From: Paenibacillus sp. JDR-2
GTDB taxonomy: Bacteria > Bacillota > Bacilli > Paenibacillales > Paenibacillaceae
Reading direction: 5' to 3'
Assembly (NCBI RefSeq): GCF_000023585.1
Contig: NC_012914.1
Coordinates: 4,556,001 to 4,620,000 of the forward strand
Length of the DNA stretch: 64,000 bases
Both the position numbers and the translations under genes were made by a program. Position 1 is the stretch's first letter; each line of letters opens with the position of its first letter. This document shows positions 61,666-64,000 of this stretch, in pieces. The notes below the pieces were generated by a model. That model was not told the DNA's origin. It was given only the letters and a program-made list of their open reading frames with translations, and made no database searches.

Positions 61666-62985
61666 TTATTTTTTCATCGCTTGTCTGGACTTCGCTACGG
61701 CATCGTCCATCGCTTTTTGAGCGTCCTTCTTGCCAAGCAGCGCATTGCTCAGTTCGCCCCAGATCGGATCGGAGATCGTTCCCCAGTTCAGAACGTTTGG
61801 CGCGAATTGAACGTAATCAAACGATTTCGCTACGTTGCTTTGCATGTCGAGAGCTTTGAATTCCGCGCTTTCCAGCATTGGCTTGGAAGCCAGCGCTTGG
61901 CCGGAAGCCGCCCAATCCATCGAGTTGGTCGATACGTATTTCAGGAAGTCGCCGATGCCTTTAACGACATTTGCGTCTGTTACGCCTTTAGGCAATACGA
62001 AGTTATGGGAGCCTGCATATACCGCTTGTTTAGCCTTGCCGATTTGCGGAACCGGAGCTACGCCGTACTTGATGCCCGCTTCGTCGAATTGGCCTTTCAT
62101 CCAAGGACCGTTAAATTGAATCGCGTTTTTGCCTTGCAGGAACAGCGTATTTTCTCCGTCCTGTTGAACATTGCCCGGCGATACGCCTTTGTCTACGAGG
62201 CCGCGCATCCATTGCACCATTTCAACTGCTTCAGGCGAGTTGTAAGCGACATCCGTACCGTTCCACAGGTCGCCGCCATTTTGCCATACCAGCGTCGGGA
62301 AAATAAATTGCTGCGGCCAAAGCGTTGGAACTACATATCCGTATACGCCTTTCGCTTTGTCTGTCAGCTTCTCAACATCGGCTTCGAATTCGGCGCGGTT
62401 TGTTGGCGGAGCCGTAATTCCCGCTTTGTCGAACAAATCTTTGTTGTAGTACATGACGAGCGGATGGATATCAAGCGGAATGCCGTACCATTTGCCGTCG
62501 ATTGTCTCGTAGTTTACCGGAGCTTCTACGTAATCGGTTTTATTAATCGAAGCTGCCGCCGCCAGATCGTCCAACGGCTGAAGCTGGCCTTTGTTCACGT
62601 AAGTCGGAATTTGGTCAACGTGCATGATCGCCAGGTCCGGACGGTCTTTGCCCGCGCTCATCGCTACGTCAAGCAGTTTGTAGTATTCGCCGTTCGGCTG
62701 AATGACGAGCTTCACTTTGTACGTGTCCTGGGAAGAGTTGTATTTCTCTACAATCTTCTTCATGAACTCGCCGTCAGCACCGGAGAACGGTGTCCAGAAC
62801 AGGATGTCGGCTTTCTCCGCTTTCGCGTCTCCGCTATTTCCCGCAGCCGCGTTTGCGCCGCTGTTTGCCTGGTTGTTTGATCCCGCGTCTTTGCCGCCGT
62901 TATTGCTGTTGCTTCCGCAGCCTGCTGCCGCAACAAGGCTAAGTGCGATTAACGAGGTACCTAAGACCTTCATCGATTTCTTCAT
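61666..62985 (-). CDS. Extracellular sugar-binding lipoprotein (locus B, transporter-linked)
   Basis: A 439-residue family 1 solute-binding lipoprotein. The signal peptide ends SLVAAAGC with lipidated Cys23, followed by an Asn/Gly-rich linker. Motifs FWTPFSGADGEFMKKIVEKY and DLAIMHVDQIPTYV are typical. It is the first gene of the operon with the permeases and GH43. A TAGAAT about 55 bp upstream is a possible -10 element without a clear -35. Confidence 0.94.
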   Translation of the reverse strand: MKKSMKVLGTSLIALSLVAAAGCGSNSNNGGKDAGSNNQANSGANAAAGNSGDAKAEKADILFWTPFSGADGEFMKKIVEKYNSSQDTYKVKLVIQPNGEYYKLLDVAMSAGKDRPDLAIMHVDQIPTYVNKGQLQPLDDLAAAASINKTDYVEAPVNYETIDGKWYGIPLDIHPLVMYYNKDLFDKAGITAPPTNRAEFEADVEKLTDKAKGVYGYVVPTLWPQQFIFPTLVWQNGGDLWNGTDVAYNSPEAVEMVQWMRGLVDKGVSPGNVQQDGENTLFLQGKNAIQFNGPWMKGQFDEAGIKYGVAPVPQIGKAKQAVYAGSHNFVLPKGVTDANVVKGIGDFLKYVSTNSMDWAASGQALASKPMLESAEFKALDMQSNVAKSFDYVQFAPNVLNWGTISDPIWGELSNALLGKKDAQKAMDDAVAKSRQAMKK

Positions 62986-63130
62986 GTTCGCTTCCCCCTA
63001 GAATGTGTGTGTGGCTCTTTCTGATACTCATTCTAGCTGGCCGGGGATAACGCGCCCATGTCGCTTTTTTAGAAGGAATGGACATATTTTTAGATCGTTG
63101 CGAAAAATTTGTCCCCAGCCTGAACGCAAA

Positions 63131-63171
63131 ACCCCGGACAGCTGGGAGAATTTTCTCGTGCTGTCCGGGGT
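63131..63171. terminator. Terminator of the GH2 gene
   Basis: Perfect arms ACCCCGGACAGC and GCTGTCCGGGGT enclose a 17-base loop and lead to TTTTGC on the minus strand. It closes the GH2 transcript about 210 bp past its stop. The rest of the 400-bp gap 62986-63385 holds the palindromes and the probable promoter of the binding-protein gene. Confidence 0.85.
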
Positions 63172-63194
63172 TTGTCAGAAGCGGCTGATTCGCT

Positions 63195-63295
63195 GGTCTT
63201 AACGATGCGCGGCATCGTTAAGACCGTCCAATAATGCCTTTTTGGCCGGTAATCCGGCTAACTTGCGGACCTTAACGATGCGCGGCATCGTTAAG
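63195..63295. repeat. Two tandem palindromes (73-bp period)
   Basis: A perfect palindrome at 63195-63225 has arms GGTCTTAACGATGC and GCATCGTTAAGACC around GCG. A second copy with the 11-bp core arms CTTAACGATGC and GCATCGTTAAG lies at 63271-63295, 73 bp further. The sequence following each copy is also similar, so this is a diverged tandem duplication. It lies after the GH2 stop and before its terminator. Confidence 0.85.
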
Positions 63296-63385
63296 CCCGC
63301 TCAATAACGGCCGTTCCGACCGCAACTCGGCCATTTCCTGCGGAAACCAGCCGATCGCGTCGACCAACAGCCGCCGAAGCCCCGA

Positions 63386-64000
63386 TTACTTGCCTTCGTT
63401 GATCGCTTTGATCAGCTCAAGCGGCACCTTCGGCTTGCGGTCGTACGTCAGCAGACCGTTGATCTCCTGCTCGACGTCCGTCAACTGCGTATAGCAGTAG
63501 CCTTGGACAACGCCGGAGAAGATAAGCGGCTGAATAACGTTGCGGAGACGTTCAACGAAGTCCTCGTCGCTCGATGCGCCGGAATAACCCCAGCCTTCCC
63601 ATTCGCTCTTCTTGTAGGCAATGCCGCCGAACTCGGTGATGATGATTGGTTGTCCGTCATATTCGTATCCCGCTACGCTAAGGCGGCGGTTAGCCGGCAT
63701 AGCCGATACGGCTTTTTCTACGCTGCCATAACGGTCTTCGAGTACTTCGCGTCTCCACTCGTAGTCATGGATGTTGTACAGGTCGGTTGCAACCATTTCC
63801 CAACCGTCATTGGAGATGACAAGGCGGGTCGGATCAATCGACTTGGTCAAATGGTACATCGCAAGCGCATGCTGCTGCTGACGAACGTCGACCTGAATGT
63901 TAGGCACGCCCCAGCTTTCGTTCAGGGGTACCCATACCGCGATGCACGGATGGTTGAAGTCGCGGTCGATCGCTTCCTGCCATTCCTTCGTAATGCGGCG
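63386..64000 (-). CDS. GH2 family glycoside hydrolase (partial, N-terminus off the right edge)
   Basis: The last 204 residues of a GH2 enzyme (beta-galactosidase/glucuronidase group). The visible TIM-barrel part has the acid/base motif NESWG, preceded by DFNHPCIAVWVPL, and the nucleophile motif ITEFGG. The frame is open to the window edge, so the N-terminal jelly-roll and Ig-like domains must lie beyond. It is upstream of the locus B ABC operon and probably belongs to the same pathway, but is separated from it by a terminator. Confidence 0.93.
   Translation of the reverse strand, partial: RRITKEWQEAIDRDFNHPCIAVWVPLNESWGVPNIQVDVRQQQHALAMYHLTKSIDPTRLVISNDGWEMVATDLYNIHDYEWRREVLEDRYGSVEKAVSAMPANRRLSVAGYEYDGQPIIITEFGGIAYKKSEWEGWGYSGASSDEDFVERLRNVIQPLIFSGVVQGYCYTQLTDVEQEINGLLTYDRKPKVPLELIKAINEGK

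Noticed and set aside
61567..62880. 437-codon open frame on the plus strand opposite the locus B binding-protein gene
   Set aside because: The opposite strand encodes a clear lipoprotein. The frame encodes a Phe/Arg/Val-rich sequence typical of antisense frames.

Overview
The window looks like chromosome of an endospore-forming, S-layer-bearing member of the Bacillales, most likely Paenibacillus. The evidence is the conserved yqeG-yqeH-aroE-yhbY-nadD-yqeK-rsfS-yqeM gene order, duplicated spoVA genes, an SLH-anchored carbohydrate-active giant protein, and two sugar ABC operons each paired with a YesM/YesN-type sensor kinase and AraC-type response regulator. There are no rRNA or tRNA genes, CRISPR arrays, transposases or phage genes. 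Genes are mostly on the minus strand. Start codons were chosen by Shine-Dalgarno position, and several are TTG or GTG.

1-9.7 kb, housekeeping. A class Ib ribonucleotide reductase operon (nrdI-nrdE) runs off the left edge. It is preceded by a promoter overlapped by two NrdR-box-like sites 31 bp apart. A small unknown gene and a thymidine kinase follow; the kinase has a Glu in its Walker A loop where Gly is expected. Next comes the yqeG...yqeM ribosome-assembly/NAD/shikimate operon, with cvfB inserted before yqeM. 9.7-17.2 kb: a MoxR ATPase / DUF58 / transglutaminase membrane-protein operon, then a divergent mprF.

17.2-22.7 kb, spore membrane locus. Two successive spoVAC-spoVAD-spoVAE sets lie downstream of a gene whose product fuses DUF421 to a DUF1657-like tail ('2Duf' architecture). 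A free-standing DUF1657 gene is divergent and has a sigma-G-like promoter. A 33-codon YjcZ-like membrane peptide gene with a sigma-E/K-like promoter follows. Such genes elsewhere control dipicolinic acid transport and wet-heat resistance of spores.

22.7-34.4 kb, glycan locus A. This holds DUF2264, GH88 and heparinase II/III genes without signal peptides, a two-component system, and a lipoprotein-dependent sugar ABC importer. Together they suggest import of uronic-acid-containing oligosaccharides and their cytoplasmic breakdown. A 410-bp gap after it holds four copies of a 24-bp repeat in mirror-image order.

34.8-43.2 kb, mixed accessory genes: a helical-repeat-like unknown with a zinc-ribbon membrane protein, a cyclase-family hydrolase, an AraC/GyrI-like regulator, GNAT and HAD genes, a lipoprotein, a secreted eight-repeat BIG2 protein, a deaminase and MgtC. 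43.2-49.8 kb: a 2206-residue SLH protein with about seven trefoil-like modules, two CBM-like modules and a GH87-like beta-helix. 50-53 kb: an MFS efflux pump divergent from an MmyB-type regulator with a palindrome between them, plus an unknown membrane protein.

53.1-64 kb, glycan locus B. This holds a two-component system, two different substrate-binding lipoproteins, a GH43 enzyme, two permeases and, at the right edge, a GH2 enzyme. A perfect triple 65-bp tandem repeat sits between the GH43 and second binding-protein genes. A tandem palindrome pair sits between the GH2 gene and the operon.
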